Source of the DNA: Candidatus Methanophagales archaeon
GTDB lineage: Archaea > Halobacteriota > Syntropharchaeia > Alkanophagales > Methanospirareceae
Length of the DNA stretch: 7,479 nucleotides
Assembly: GCA_021159475.1 (NCBI GenBank)
Contig: JAGGRS010000068.1
Span: forward strand, 1-7,479
Direction of reading: 5' to 3'
Part shown: positions 1 to 6,500 of the stretch, piece by piece
How positions within the stretch are numbered: position 1 is the stretch's first letter
Layout of the letters: every line of letters begins with the position of its first letter
The notes under the pieces: generated by a model
Told to the model about the DNA's origin: nothing
Seen by the model: the letters and a program-made list of their open reading frames with translations, nothing else
Database searches by the model: none
Program-made: the position numbers and the translations under genes

Positions 1-13
1 TGTGATGGAGAAG

Positions 14-1096
14 CTATCTATGCATAGAAGAGGGGAGTGAGAGCGACTTCATCAAAGCTTCCAGATCAAGATTACTCTCCACCAGCTCTTTTATTCGCTC
101 TATCTTCGCATTGCCCCTTATTCGCGCTTTACCAAATATCTCATCCACCTTCTCCATCGTCGTGAGTGTGTCGTCAGCGACGAGAATCACCGGGACCTCC
201 TTCTCTTCCGCCTTGCCCAGTATCGTGCCCGGTGGCTCAAGATGCCCGGTCAGGAGGAGGCACTTGATATTATTCGTTTCGAGTGCGAGGTTCTGCAAGT
301 CCGCGCGGTCTCCACCGGTGACCAGAGCCGCTTTCCTCACGCGTCTGAAATATTTCAATGCCGAATGCGGCGACATCGCACCTATCAGGAAACTCTCAAT
401 GATTACATCCTCATCTCGTGGCTTAACGAGCCATTCACCACCTAAGGCATCGGCAATTTCACTCACAGATAAGCCAGCGAGTAGGGGGTCATGGGGCAAT
501 ACACCAAGCAGTTTCATTCCTCCTTTCTCCAGGTATCTCTCCGCTATGCACCTGACATAGTTTCTCTTATAGCCTGCGAGTTGATTGAAGAGCACGAACT
601 TGAGCCGGTCACCAAACATCTCTTTAGCCGTCATAAGCCGGTCAAGAACGAAATCACTCGTATAACGAAGGACCATGAGGATATCCAGGTCAAGTAGAGA
701 AGAGATATCGAAGTCACAGACCCCCAGCATCCTGCCCACCTTGTATTCAACCGCGCCTTCAACGAGCACAACATCCTTACCCGAGCAGATTCTCGCATAG
801 GCACGCTCAATCCGCTCCTTCAATTGCCCCGGATCCGCTGAACAGACGAATTCAACATAAGGTCTATCGAGCTTGATGGGGCAGATATCATCTATATCAT
901 CCCCGATATTCAGTACACTTGCGGTATTATAGGCATCTTCATCAATGAGCTGGTTACCTATCCGAGAGATGCCAACGCCGAAGGGTTTAAAATATCCGAC
1001 TTTAAAGCCCCTATCACGCAATATCAACCCCAGCGCTATTATCACCGCGCTCTTTCCTGAATATTCCTCCACTGATGATACAAGCAGGCTTCTCAT
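14..1096 (-). CDS. Stand-alone BioD-like / DRTGG-domain protein (COG0857-type)
   Basis: A 360-residue protein resembling the N-terminal half of long bacterial phosphotransacetylases, without the catalytic acetyltransferase domain. Residues 1-225 look like a BioD/CobQ-type P-loop domain. It has a degenerate Walker A, VSSVEEYSGKSA (residues 6-17), a FKPFG motif near 36-40, and hydrophobic strands ending in VLVEG (about 109-113) and KFVLFNQ (about 166-172). Residues 230-340 fit a DRTGG domain, with VTGGDRADLQ at 259-268. The exact function of stand-alone archaeal copies is not known to me. A nucleotide-binding or regulatory role linked to acyl-CoA metabolism is inference only. The ATG at 1096 is chosen because the family starts right before the P-loop strand and GGAGAA precedes it. 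The frame also has an ATG at 1153 with GGAGG directly abutting it, but that would overlap the upstream gene by about 40 bp and add a 19-residue tail outside the domain. It lies 16 bp after the methionine aminopeptidase stop, so the two are probably cotranscribed. Confidence 0.8.
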   Translation of the reverse strand: MRSLLVSSVEEYSGKSAVIIALGLILRDRGFKVGYFKPFGVGISRIGNQLIDEDAYNTASVLNIGDDIDDICPIKLDRPYVEFVCSADPGQLKERIERAYARICSGKDVVLVEGAVEYKVGRMLGVCDFDISSLLDLDILMVLRYTSDFVLDRLMTAKEMFGDRLKFVLFNQLAGYKRNYVRCIAERYLEKGGMKLLGVLPHDPLLAGLSVSEIADALGGEWLVKPRDEDVIIESFLIGAMSPHSALKYFRRVRKAALVTGGDRADLQNLALETNNIKCLLLTGHLEPPGTILGKAEEKEVPVILVADDTLTTMEKVDEIFGKARIRGNAKIERIKELVESNLDLEALMKSLSLPSSMHR

Positions 1097-1112
1097 TTCT
1101 CCAATTTTATTC

Positions 1113-2033
1113 TTATTGCTTAGGAGTAGAAGAAGTGGTAACTTCGCAACCATCCTCCTTTACGATTACAGTATGCTCAGCCTGAGCAACTAAGCCCTTA
1201 TCCTCCTCCCTCAAGACCGGATAGTCCCTCAACACACCTGTATCCTTCAATGTCTTGAGCACCAAATTGAGTCTCTCACGGGGTAGCCAGCGTCTCGCAA
1301 AAGGTAACCCATGGTACTTCTTTATCTCGTTCATCAACTTCTTCGCCTCCCTCATCCTGACAGGTTTCGGCTTTATCAAACTGTATATCTCCACATTGCC
1401 GCCCTCCACCACTTTACCGCCGCCATCGGTTGCGAATGGCTCTATCGCAATTACATCGTTCGTCTTCAGTATAACGCCATGCCCATGCTCATACTTCACA
1501 TTTGGAATGGTGGGAGGTGCGTGCGAATTGTAGCGGGCAAGACCATGCCCCGATAGATTAACAATGGGCTTGTATCCCCTCTCTCTTATCGCATTCTCAA
1601 TCACTTCCGCTATCTCTACGGTGGAGACGCCATCGTGAATCACCTTTATCGCTTCATACAGTGCCGATTCCGAAGCACTTATCAGCTCTTTATGCTTACC
1701 ATCGGCACTCAAATCCACCGTCACAGCACTGTCCGCGATATAGCCATCTATATGAACGCCGATGTCCAACTTTACGAGGTCGTCCTGCTCGAATACCGAT
1801 TCATCGTCTATTGAGGGTGTTGCATGCGCAGCCTCCTCATTCCTTGAGATATTGCACGGGAAAGCAGGTTCTCCACCTCTATCTCTTATGCCACTCTCCA
1901 CAAATTCCGCAACATCCAGCAGCCGATTCCCGGGCTTCACCAGCTCCAATGCCGCTTCTCTAACCTCAACCAGAATCCTGCCCGCAGCTCTGTATCGCTC
2001 TAATATGCGTTCTAACTCTAACTCATCTCCCAT
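1113..2033 (-). CDS. map: Methionine aminopeptidase, type II
   Basis: A 306-residue cytosolic metalloprotease that removes the initiator methionine from nascent proteins. The pita-bread fold is complete. The five expected metal ligands are visible as D90 and D101 (KLDIGVHIDGYIADSAV), H163 (LSGHGL), E198 (IAIEPFA) and E286 (QAEHTVIV). The substrate-side histidines H70 (AAHATP) and H171 are also present. The segment between E198 and E286, about residues 205-275, contains the helical insertion typical of type II enzymes, and the length matches archaeal members of about 295 residues. The start at 2033 puts MGDELELERILERYRAAGRI at the N-terminus, as in the family. A purine-rich stretch (ggggcgagagag) precedes the ATG. 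A TATA-like box lies 47 bp upstream in the divergent gap shared with the gene at 2155. The next gene follows after 16 bp. Apart from the usual archaeal brevity, nothing is unusual. Confidence 0.97.
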   Translation of the reverse strand: MGDELELERILERYRAAGRILVEVREAALELVKPGNRLLDVAEFVESGIRDRGGEPAFPCNISRNEEAAHATPSIDDESVFEQDDLVKLDIGVHIDGYIADSAVTVDLSADGKHKELISASESALYEAIKVIHDGVSTVEIAEVIENAIRERGYKPIVNLSGHGLARYNSHAPPTIPNVKYEHGHGVILKTNDVIAIEPFATDGGGKVVEGGNVEIYSLIKPKPVRMREAKKLMNEIKKYHGLPFARRWLPRERLNLVLKTLKDTGVLRDYPVLREEDKGLVAQAEHTVIVKEDGCEVTTSSTPKQ

Positions 2034-2075
2034 CTCTCTCGCCCCATTGCCATTACATTAAGAGTTAACGAGATG

Positions 2076-2084
2076 ATATAAATA
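2076..2084 (-). promoter_or_regulatory. TATA-like box for the map operon
   Basis: The minus strand reads tatttatat here, centred 47 bp before the map start codon. With the usual archaeal spacing of about 26 bp, transcription would start near 2054 and give a leader of about 20 nt. The motif is nearly symmetric, so its strand is inferred from position. Confidence 0.5.
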
Positions 2085-2098
2085 CTGTTCCCGAAAAG

Positions 2099-2108
2099 CT
2101 TATAAATA
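2099..2108 (+). promoter_or_regulatory. TATA-like box for the winged-helix/PIN operon
   Basis: The sequence cttataaata has a purine run (gaaaag) just upstream that could act as a BRE. It is centred about 51 bp before the ATG at 2155, predicting a start site near 2130 and a leader of about 25 nt. No clear Shine-Dalgarno site precedes the ATG. Short inverted repeats surround it: gaaaa at 2093-2097 with ttttc at 2112-2116, and attct at 2118-2122 with agaat at 2134-2138. These are possible operator half-sites but are too short to be sure. Confidence 0.5.
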
Positions 2109-2154
2109 ATGTTTTCCATTCTCTTCTTGGATAAGAATAGTATAATAGCATAGC

Positions 2155-2988
2155 ATGGTGGATAAAAGTGTAAGTGGGGGGTTGCCTAAGTACTGGCCGA
2201 TTCTGTATGTAGTGTATCGTTTGAAGCGGGTTTATAATAGCTTTAACCTTCAGAAGTACCTTTATCTTGCGAAGGTGGAGGGGAATGCACCCATAGAATA
2301 TGTGTTCGTGAATGACTACTGCGGACCCAGGTGTGCGAGCATAAAGCAGGATGCCATCTCCCTTGGCGCACGTGGCTATCTACGGGTATCATTCGAGAAC
2401 GGGTGGGTATTTGAGATAACAGAGGAGGGTGCGAGAGTGGCGGAGGAGCTGATGAATAACCTGCCCGTAGAGGTCAAAAATGCATTTGACCATATTTTAG
2501 AGGAGTATTCCTCACTCCCTGTTGTGAAATTAAGGGATTATGTATACAATGATAATAATGTGCATCAGCGTCCGGGAGCGAAGCTGCGAATGCGAACCGA
2601 ATATGAAGATGAATATGGGGAGTTGAAGAATCAGATAAAAAGCGAGATAAATCTCCTGTTGCATGACTTCTCAGGCATGGAATCAAACGGAAACACCCTG
2701 TTCTTACTCGGTTCACTGGACTATTGCATGCTGGTATTGAAGCGAGAGAAGCTGGTAGATAGCTTTCAGAAGGATAATTTGATCACCCTGATAAGTGGTT
2801 ACGTGAAGAAGGTCATGCTATTGAGGGAGCTGATGGGCGATAACCCGGAGCTGGTGGGCGAGGTCTGTCTGAACGACTTAAAGGAGGATTTTGAACTGAT
2901 CCAGGAAGCATCGGAGGAGTATAAGGTGCTACCGGCATTGTATGAAGAGGGGATAGACCTCTCAGTATTTGTTGACGTTGAGGAATAA
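2155..2988 (+). CDS. Winged-helix protein, Panacea/YwgA-like; putative antitoxin partner
   Basis: A 277-residue soluble protein that I cannot assign to a named family with certainty. Residues 15-100 have the layout of the Panacea (DUF4065)/YwgA winged-helix group. There is an LQKYLYLAK helix (32-40), then an aromatic segment ending in a CGPRCASIKQD turn (56-66), in place of the family's yGPyS..l..D. A short beta wing follows (YLRVSFENGWVFEIT, 75-89) and then the helix EEGARVAEELM. Residues 155-260 appear helical and could be a partner-binding or oligomerisation region. A PIN-domain gene begins 3 bp after its stop, and the antitoxin-then-nuclease order suggests that this protein neutralises or regulates the PIN protein. 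That is inference from context. It has its own TATA-like box upstream. Alternatively it is a transcription regulator with no toxin-antitoxin role. Confidence 0.7.
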   Translation: MVDKSVSGGLPKYWPILYVVYRLKRVYNSFNLQKYLYLAKVEGNAPIEYVFVNDYCGPRCASIKQDAISLGARGYLRVSFENGWVFEITEEGARVAEELMNNLPVEVKNAFDHILEEYSSLPVVKLRDYVYNDNNVHQRPGAKLRMRTEYEDEYGELKNQIKSEINLLLHDFSGMESNGNTLFLLGSLDYCMLVLKREKLVDSFQKDNLITLISGYVKKVMLLRELMGDNPELVGEVCLNDLKEDFELIQEASEEYKVLPALYEEGIDLSVFVDVEE

Positions 2989-2991
2989 AGG

Positions 2992-3624
2992 ATGGAAGTG
3001 GTGAGCCAGAAGAAGACAGTCATATATGATGCCAACTCGATTATCTATTACTGCTTCCTGCATGAGGAGAGGATAAGGGGGCGAACAGTGACTATAAGGG
3101 TCATGGAGTTCACAAACAAGATACAGAACCTGACGGAACAGTTTATAAATTCCGGTTTTGAGATTGTGACCATATCGGGGGTGATGAATGAGATATACAA
3201 TAAGGGTATAGCGAAGATAGTGGAGGAATTCTGTGATGACTACCGGACGAAGGACTTGATTGGACTGCCTGAGAGGGCGAGAATCTCCGACAGGATTAAA
3301 TTACGACTGGCGAGGAAGACGGAGGAGAAGATCAAGCGGTTACAGAATAAGACGTGGTTCACAGTTGTGGAATATGAGCCTGCGCATAAGGATATAGAGC
3401 GAGTGAGGGGCTTTTACGAGTCGCTCGTTGGCACGCCAAAGATGGTGGAGCACATGAAGAGGAAGAGGACGAGAGAGCCATATCCCTCAGATGTTGATAT
3501 GAGTCTGCTGGTATATTCAAAGGAGAGAGAAGCGCCGATAGTAACGAACGACAGTGATTTAACGGACTTCAAGCACGAATTGGAGAGCCAGGGTTTATGT
3601 TCCGGTATTATAGCGGACCCATAG
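2992..3624 (+). CDS. PIN-domain protein, putative ribonuclease (toxin-like)
   Basis: A 210-residue protein with a recognisable PIN active site. The first acidic residue is D13 in VIYDANSIIYY, with N15 beside it. A conserved glutamate is E67 in SGVMNEIY. The distal acidic cluster is D167 and D169 (YPSDVDMSLLVYS), followed by D187/D189 in IVTNDSDLTDF. PIN nucleases use these acids to hold Mg/Mn and cut RNA. The protein is longer than VapC toxins of about 130 residues. Roughly 100 residues separate E67 from D167, including a basic helical stretch (about 98-120, RISDRIKLRLARKTEEKIKR) and another basic patch at 155-162, either of which might contact RNA. It starts 3 bp after the winged-helix gene, with aaagg just before the ATG, so the two are probably translated from one mRNA. 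Toxin activity is inferred. A housekeeping RNA-processing role is possible. Confidence 0.8.
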   Translation: MEVVSQKKTVIYDANSIIYYCFLHEERIRGRTVTIRVMEFTNKIQNLTEQFINSGFEIVTISGVMNEIYNKGIAKIVEEFCDDYRTKDLIGLPERARISDRIKLRLARKTEEKIKRLQNKTWFTVVEYEPAHKDIERVRGFYESLVGTPKMVEHMKRKRTREPYPSDVDMSLLVYSKEREAPIVTNDSDLTDFKHELESQGLCSGIIADP

Positions 3625-3661
3625 CGGGGTTTGGAGGTTTGAGGAGAGCCCGATAGATTAT

Positions 3662-3703
3662 GGAGAAAAAGCTAACCCTTTTCTCTGGTAATGCTTTCTT
3701 TTT
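3662..3703 (+). terminator. Possible hairpin plus T-run after the PIN gene
   Basis: The arms gagaaaa (3663-3669) and ttttctc (3679-3685) pair perfectly over 7 bp around a 9-nt loop. A pyrimidine run, ctttcttttt, follows at 3694-3703. Archaeal termination relies mainly on the T-run. The stem is A/T rich and weak. The end of this run also overlaps a TATA-like string just ahead of the permease. Confidence 0.4.
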
Positions 3704-3712
3704 AAAGTGTTC

Positions 3713-4510
3713 ATGATAGCGATTATAGGATATGAGTTCATGCGAAATGCGATAATAGCGGCGCTGTTAGCCAGTATTGCCTGTGGAATCGTGGGTGTGT
3801 ATGTAGTAGTGAAGAGGATAGTGTTCATAAGCGGGGGGATAGCACATGCGGCATTTGGCGGCATCGGTCTGGGCTATTTCCTGGGTTTGAACCCCGTTCT
3901 GGGTGTTATACCCTTCAGCATCGCTTCTGCACTGAGCATGGGCATTGTGAGCAGGCGGACAAAGATACCGGAAGATACCGCAATAGGCATCCTGTGGGCT
4001 ACGGGAATGGCATTGGGTATTATCCTCGTTGCATTAACCCCTGGTTATGCACCCGACCTCTTTGGGTATCTATTTGGTAATATCCTGACCGTATCCAGGA
4101 GTGATATTATGCTCATGCTGCTCCTGGATGCGGTCATCATCGGCGTGGTGGCTCTGTATCACCATGAATTTGAGGCTATATGCTTTGATGAGGAGTATGC
4201 AACGGCGATTGGACTCCGCACAGAGCGGTTATACCTCCTGTTATTATGTCTTATTGCACTGACCGTGGTGGCATTGATAAGAGTGGTGGGTATTATACTG
4301 GTTATTGCCCTGCTGACCATGCCTGCGGCGATCAGCAGGCGATTCTCAGCCCGCATGCATGGTATGATTGTGCGCTCTGTTGCGCTTTCCGCGATATTAA
4401 CCTTCTGCGGGTTATTGCTCGCTTATTTATTCAATCTCCCATCGGGTGCAACCATCGTTCTGGTCTCAGCGTGTGTGTTCATACTTTCGTGTATCTTCTT
4501 CGGTGTTTGA
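3713..4510 (+). CDS. ABC-3 family metal (Zn/Mn-type) transporter permease
   Basis: A 265-residue integral membrane protein of the ZnuB/MntB/TroC family, the channel subunit of ABC importers for zinc or manganese. Very hydrophobic segments, roughly eight, run through its whole length. Family landmarks visible are [20 protein letters not shown] near the N-terminus, the [17 protein letters not shown] loop (38-54, with H45), [19 protein letters not shown] (87-105), [16 protein letters not shown] (200-215) and [12 protein letters not shown] near the C-terminus. The metal cannot be told from the sequence. The ATG at 3713 is preferred because [13 protein letters not shown] lines up with the usual family N-terminus. 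A GTG at 3707 and an ATG at 3740 are alternatives, and no strong ribosome-binding site decides between them. No ATPase or binding-protein gene is next to it here. Its upstream neighbour is the PIN gene, and the diadenylate cyclase gene converges on it with 7 bp between stops. Confidence 0.9.
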   Translation: MIAIIGYEFMRNAIIAALLASIACGIVGVYVVVKRIVFISGGIAHAAFGGIGLGYFLGLNPVLGVIPFSIASALSMGIVSRRTKIPEDTAIGILWATGMALGIILVALTPGYAPDLFGYLFGNILTVSRSDIMLMLLLDAVIIGVVALYHHEFEAICFDEEYATAIGLRTERLYLLLLCLIALTVVALIRVVGIILVIALLTMPAAISRRFSARMHGMIVRSVALSAILTFCGLLLAYLFNLPSGATIVLVSACVFILSCIFFGV

Positions 4511-4517
4511 TTTAATG

Positions 4518-5102
4518 CTATTTCTTCATTATCATAGTCAAGCCCAGGTTCTTCTCTATTATCTTCTCGTATTTGCCCCTTATATGTGGTTTTATCCTAT
4601 CTAATTCCCATATCCCCGATAATATCTCCGCTACCAGCTCACCATTGTCAAATATCCTCACAACGCCGTCACTCTCCGAGACAACAACCGCAACGGCATC
4701 TGTATCCTTAGATATTGACGCTGCTGCCATGTGTCTGCTACCAAACCCCATAGGGAGGTCAATATCGCGATAGCTCGCTTCTATGTACCTCGCTGCGGAA
4801 AGAACATACCCATCTGCACTGACGATGAAAGCGCCGTCGAGCTTTGCAAGCTCTTTTATCGTGCTCTGGACATTTGCGTTCCTTATATCCTTTGCCTCTT
4901 TCGGATGACACGCCAGAGGGTCCAGGATGAGCGGTGTAGACTTCTTTAATACTCTATCTTCATCACCAACCACAAACAGGGCGCCCATTCGCCTGTGCTC
5001 TATACTCTGCCTCGCTATGCTGACCGCTATCTCCACAACCGTCTCCAGCACCTCGGGCGCGCAATTGCCCTTAGCTTTACATATCCGACCTACTGCTGCC
5101 AT
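4518..5102 (-). CDS. dacZ: Diadenylate cyclase (DisA_N domain, archaeal DacZ type)
   Basis: A 194-residue soluble enzyme predicted to join two ATP molecules into the second messenger c-di-AMP, which in archaea has been linked to osmotic balance and potassium control. The DAC domain fills nearly the whole protein. The DGA motif is LDGAFIVSADGYVLSAARYI (88-107, D89-G90-A91). The second signature, normally RHR, appears as GFGSRHMAAASIS (119-131, R123-H124-M125). The strand GALFVVGD (40-47) and the ending VVVSESDGVVRIFDNGEL (139-156) fit the fold. The N-terminal 35 residues are helical, with no membrane segment, unlike bacterial CdaA. It diverges from the pantoate kinase gene across 58 bp that hold one palindromic TATA-like box, and it ends 7 bp from the permease stop. 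A purine stretch, gagaga, stands just before the ATG. Confidence 0.92.
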   Translation of the reverse strand: MAAVGRICKAKGNCAPEVLETVVEIAVSIARQSIEHRRMGALFVVGDEDRVLKKSTPLILDPLACHPKEAKDIRNANVQSTIKELAKLDGAFIVSADGYVLSAARYIEASYRDIDLPMGFGSRHMAAASISKDTDAVAVVVSESDGVVRIFDNGELVAEILSGIWELDRIKPHIRGKYEKIIEKNLGLTMIMKK

Positions 5103-5133
5103 ATTCTCTCAATAAAAAATAATAGCTGCTAAG

Positions 5134-5141
5134 TTTATAAA
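5134..5141. promoter_or_regulatory. Palindromic TATA-like box shared by dacZ and pantoate kinase
   Basis: TTTATAAA is its own reverse complement and is the only clear TATA candidate in the 58-bp divergent gap. Rightward, its first base is 27 bp from the ATG at 5161, which predicts a leaderless pantoate kinase mRNA. Leftward, it predicts a start near 5111 and a leader of about 9 nt for dacZ. One site may therefore serve both genes. Confidence 0.5.
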
Positions 5142-5160
5142 TCCGTAGCGTAGAGTGGAT

Positions 5161-6051
5161 ATGCGTGCCAGGACCGATGCAGGAGCAGGGGTTAAAGCTT
5201 ATTCGCCATCGCACATAACCGGTATCTTTGCTATCTGTGATGATAGGAATCCGCTGTATAAAGGCTCTATTGGCTGTGGTATCGTGCTGGAGGCGGGTTG
5301 TGTAACAGAAGTATCGGTGGATGATATGAGACCGGGGATAAGGATAGAGATAGAAGGAGTGGAGGGTGGAGAAGCAAGCACCACCGAGTATGTCTGCCGC
5401 CGCATGGCTGGTGAATACCCCATTCGGGTGTCAAGCAGGTTTGAAGTTCCAATTGGAGCGGGATTCGGAGCGAGTGGTGCCGGGGCACTCAGTACTGCAC
5501 TTGCATTAAATGCGCGCCTCTCGCTCGGGATGACATTGAATGAGGTTGCACAGATAGCGCACCTCGCGGAAGTGGAGAACAATACGGGGCTGGGCGACGT
5601 AATTGCGGAGACCTATGGCGGCGTTGTGATAAGAAAGAAGCCAGGACCGCCCGGTATTGGCATGGTTGATAAAATTATATTGCCACCAGAGGAGGTGAAG
5701 ATAAGTTACGTCACATTTGGAGTGAAGGCAACAAGGGAGATACTGCGGGATGCATCCATCATACGGAGTGTGAACGAAGCGGGTAGAGCAGCCCTGAAGG
5801 AGCTACTGAAGAAGCCTGACCTGGATACGTTCATGCGTGCAGCACGTGATTTCTCATTACAAACCGGGCTGATGAGTGAGCGATGCCGTGATGCAATCGA
5901 AGCAGTTGAAGCGGAAGGCAAAGTCGCAAGCGTTGCTATGCTCGGTGAGACAGTATTCGTGCCGGGCGATAGTGAAGCACTGCGGGAATTCGGTGAAGTG
6001 AGACAGAGTAGAATATCATATTCGGGTGCGAGAATCATCCATCAGTTGTAA
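5161..6051 (+). CDS. Pantoate kinase (archaeal GHMP kinase)
   Basis: A 296-residue cytosolic enzyme of the archaeal GHMP-kinase family (COG1829) that phosphorylates pantoate to 4-phosphopantoate in the archaeal route to coenzyme A. The N-terminus has the family strand AYSPSHITGIF, followed by YKGSIGCGIVLEAG. The ATP-binding GHMP motif is VPIGAGFGASGAGALS, about residues 96-111. Next comes AEVENNTGLGDVIAETYGG (about 136-154), whose D is in the usual catalytic or phosphate-loop position. A C-terminal helical half ends in SYSGARIIHQL. The ATG at 5161 is chosen because it sits at the spacing expected for a leaderless transcript from the TATA-like box. A GTG two codons upstream (5155) is also in frame. 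The archaeal partner enzyme, 4-phosphopantoate-beta-alanine ligase, often lies nearby in other genomes but is not in this window. Confidence 0.92.
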   Translation: MRARTDAGAGVKAYSPSHITGIFAICDDRNPLYKGSIGCGIVLEAGCVTEVSVDDMRPGIRIEIEGVEGGEASTTEYVCRRMAGEYPIRVSSRFEVPIGAGFGASGAGALSTALALNARLSLGMTLNEVAQIAHLAEVENNTGLGDVIAETYGGVVIRKKPGPPGIGMVDKIILPPEEVKISYVTFGVKATREILRDASIIRSVNEAGRAALKELLKKPDLDTFMRAARDFSLQTGLMSERCRDAIEAVEAEGKVASVAMLGETVFVPGDSEALREFGEVRQSRISYSGARIIHQL

Positions 6052-6060
6052 ATACTTTTA
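6050..6060 (+). promoter_or_regulatory. Weak TATA-like box before the HEPN gene
   Basis: The sequence aaatactttta, just after the pantoate kinase stop, is A/T rich and about 29 bp upstream of the HEPN ATG, where a leaderless promoter would be expected. No Shine-Dalgarno site is visible. Readthrough from the upstream gene is an alternative. Confidence 0.3.
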
Positions 6061-6083
6061 GATAACAAGCGGGCAAAATACCA

Positions 6084-6488
6084 ATGTTTTTAGCCCCCTC
6101 CGTAGTACGACCCATAATCCAGAATTCTAAATTAAGAGGGATCGACAAATTAGAAGGACTATCCAAAGAGATTGAGAAGATGAGAAGAACACTTTATGAC
6201 ATAGCCTGTTTTTCAAGTCAGCAGGCGGCAGAGCTATATTTGAAAGGGAAGATAATAGTAAAAAGTGGGTTGAAACCATATACGCGTTCTTTGGTTGAGT
6301 TTTTGAGAATTATCGAGAAGCTGGGATATGAAGTGCCAGAGGATGTAATGAAGTGTTCAAAGGAACTGGGTGAACATTATACGCAAGCAAGATACCCGGA
6401 TGCAAGGGTTACAGAATATGAAAAGGAAGAGGCGGGAAGAGCGATAAAATGTATGGAGGAGATATTGAACTATGCAGAGGTATTATGA
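6084..6488 (+). CDS. HEPN-domain protein (HepT-like, MNT/HEPN module)
   Basis: A 134-residue all-helical protein of the HEPN domain family (PF05168-like). The signature helix is YDIACFSSQQAAELYLKGKI (38-57), equivalent to the family's d.A.F.aqQAaE..lK. It is followed by YTRSLVEFLRIIEKLG (66-81), where many relatives have a His instead of the Arg, and by LGEHYTQARYPDA (95-107). HEPN proteins paired with MNT nucleotidyltransferases often act as RNase toxins through an R-X4-6-H motif. None is present here: H98 is the only histidine, and no arginine stands 5-7 residues before it. RNase activity is therefore doubtful. An MNT gene, now frameshifted, starts 12 bp downstream, so this is the first gene of a HEPN-MNT pair. 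The N-terminal 20 residues are unlike the family, and a later start is possible. Base composition is visibly more A/T rich than the genes to the left. Confidence 0.85.
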   Translation: MFLAPSVVRPIIQNSKLRGIDKLEGLSKEIEKMRRTLYDIACFSSQQAAELYLKGKIIVKSGLKPYTRSLVEFLRIIEKLGYEVPEDVMKCSKELGEHYTQARYPDARVTEYEKEEAGRAIKCMEEILNYAEVL

Positions 6489-6500
6489 GTAATTCGGGTA

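Noticed and set aside
2064..2069. GTTAAC palindrome in the divergent promoter region
   Set aside because: It is a 6-bp palindrome with no second copy at a useful spacing, so there is no case for an operator.
2474..3035. Antisense open frames opposite the winged-helix and PIN genes
   Set aside because: Their translations are low-complexity Ser/Thr/His-rich strings without domain features, as expected for shadows of the plus-strand genes.
1549..3660. 12-bp repeat cccgatagatta at 1549-1560 and 3649-3660
   Set aside because: One copy is coding sequence for the SGHG region of methionine aminopeptidase. A few 12-bp matches are expected by chance in a window of this size.
3707..3709. GTG as the permease start
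   Set aside because: It lies inside the T-rich/TATA-like string. The ATG at 3713 matches the family N-terminus better. It is kept as a possible alternative.
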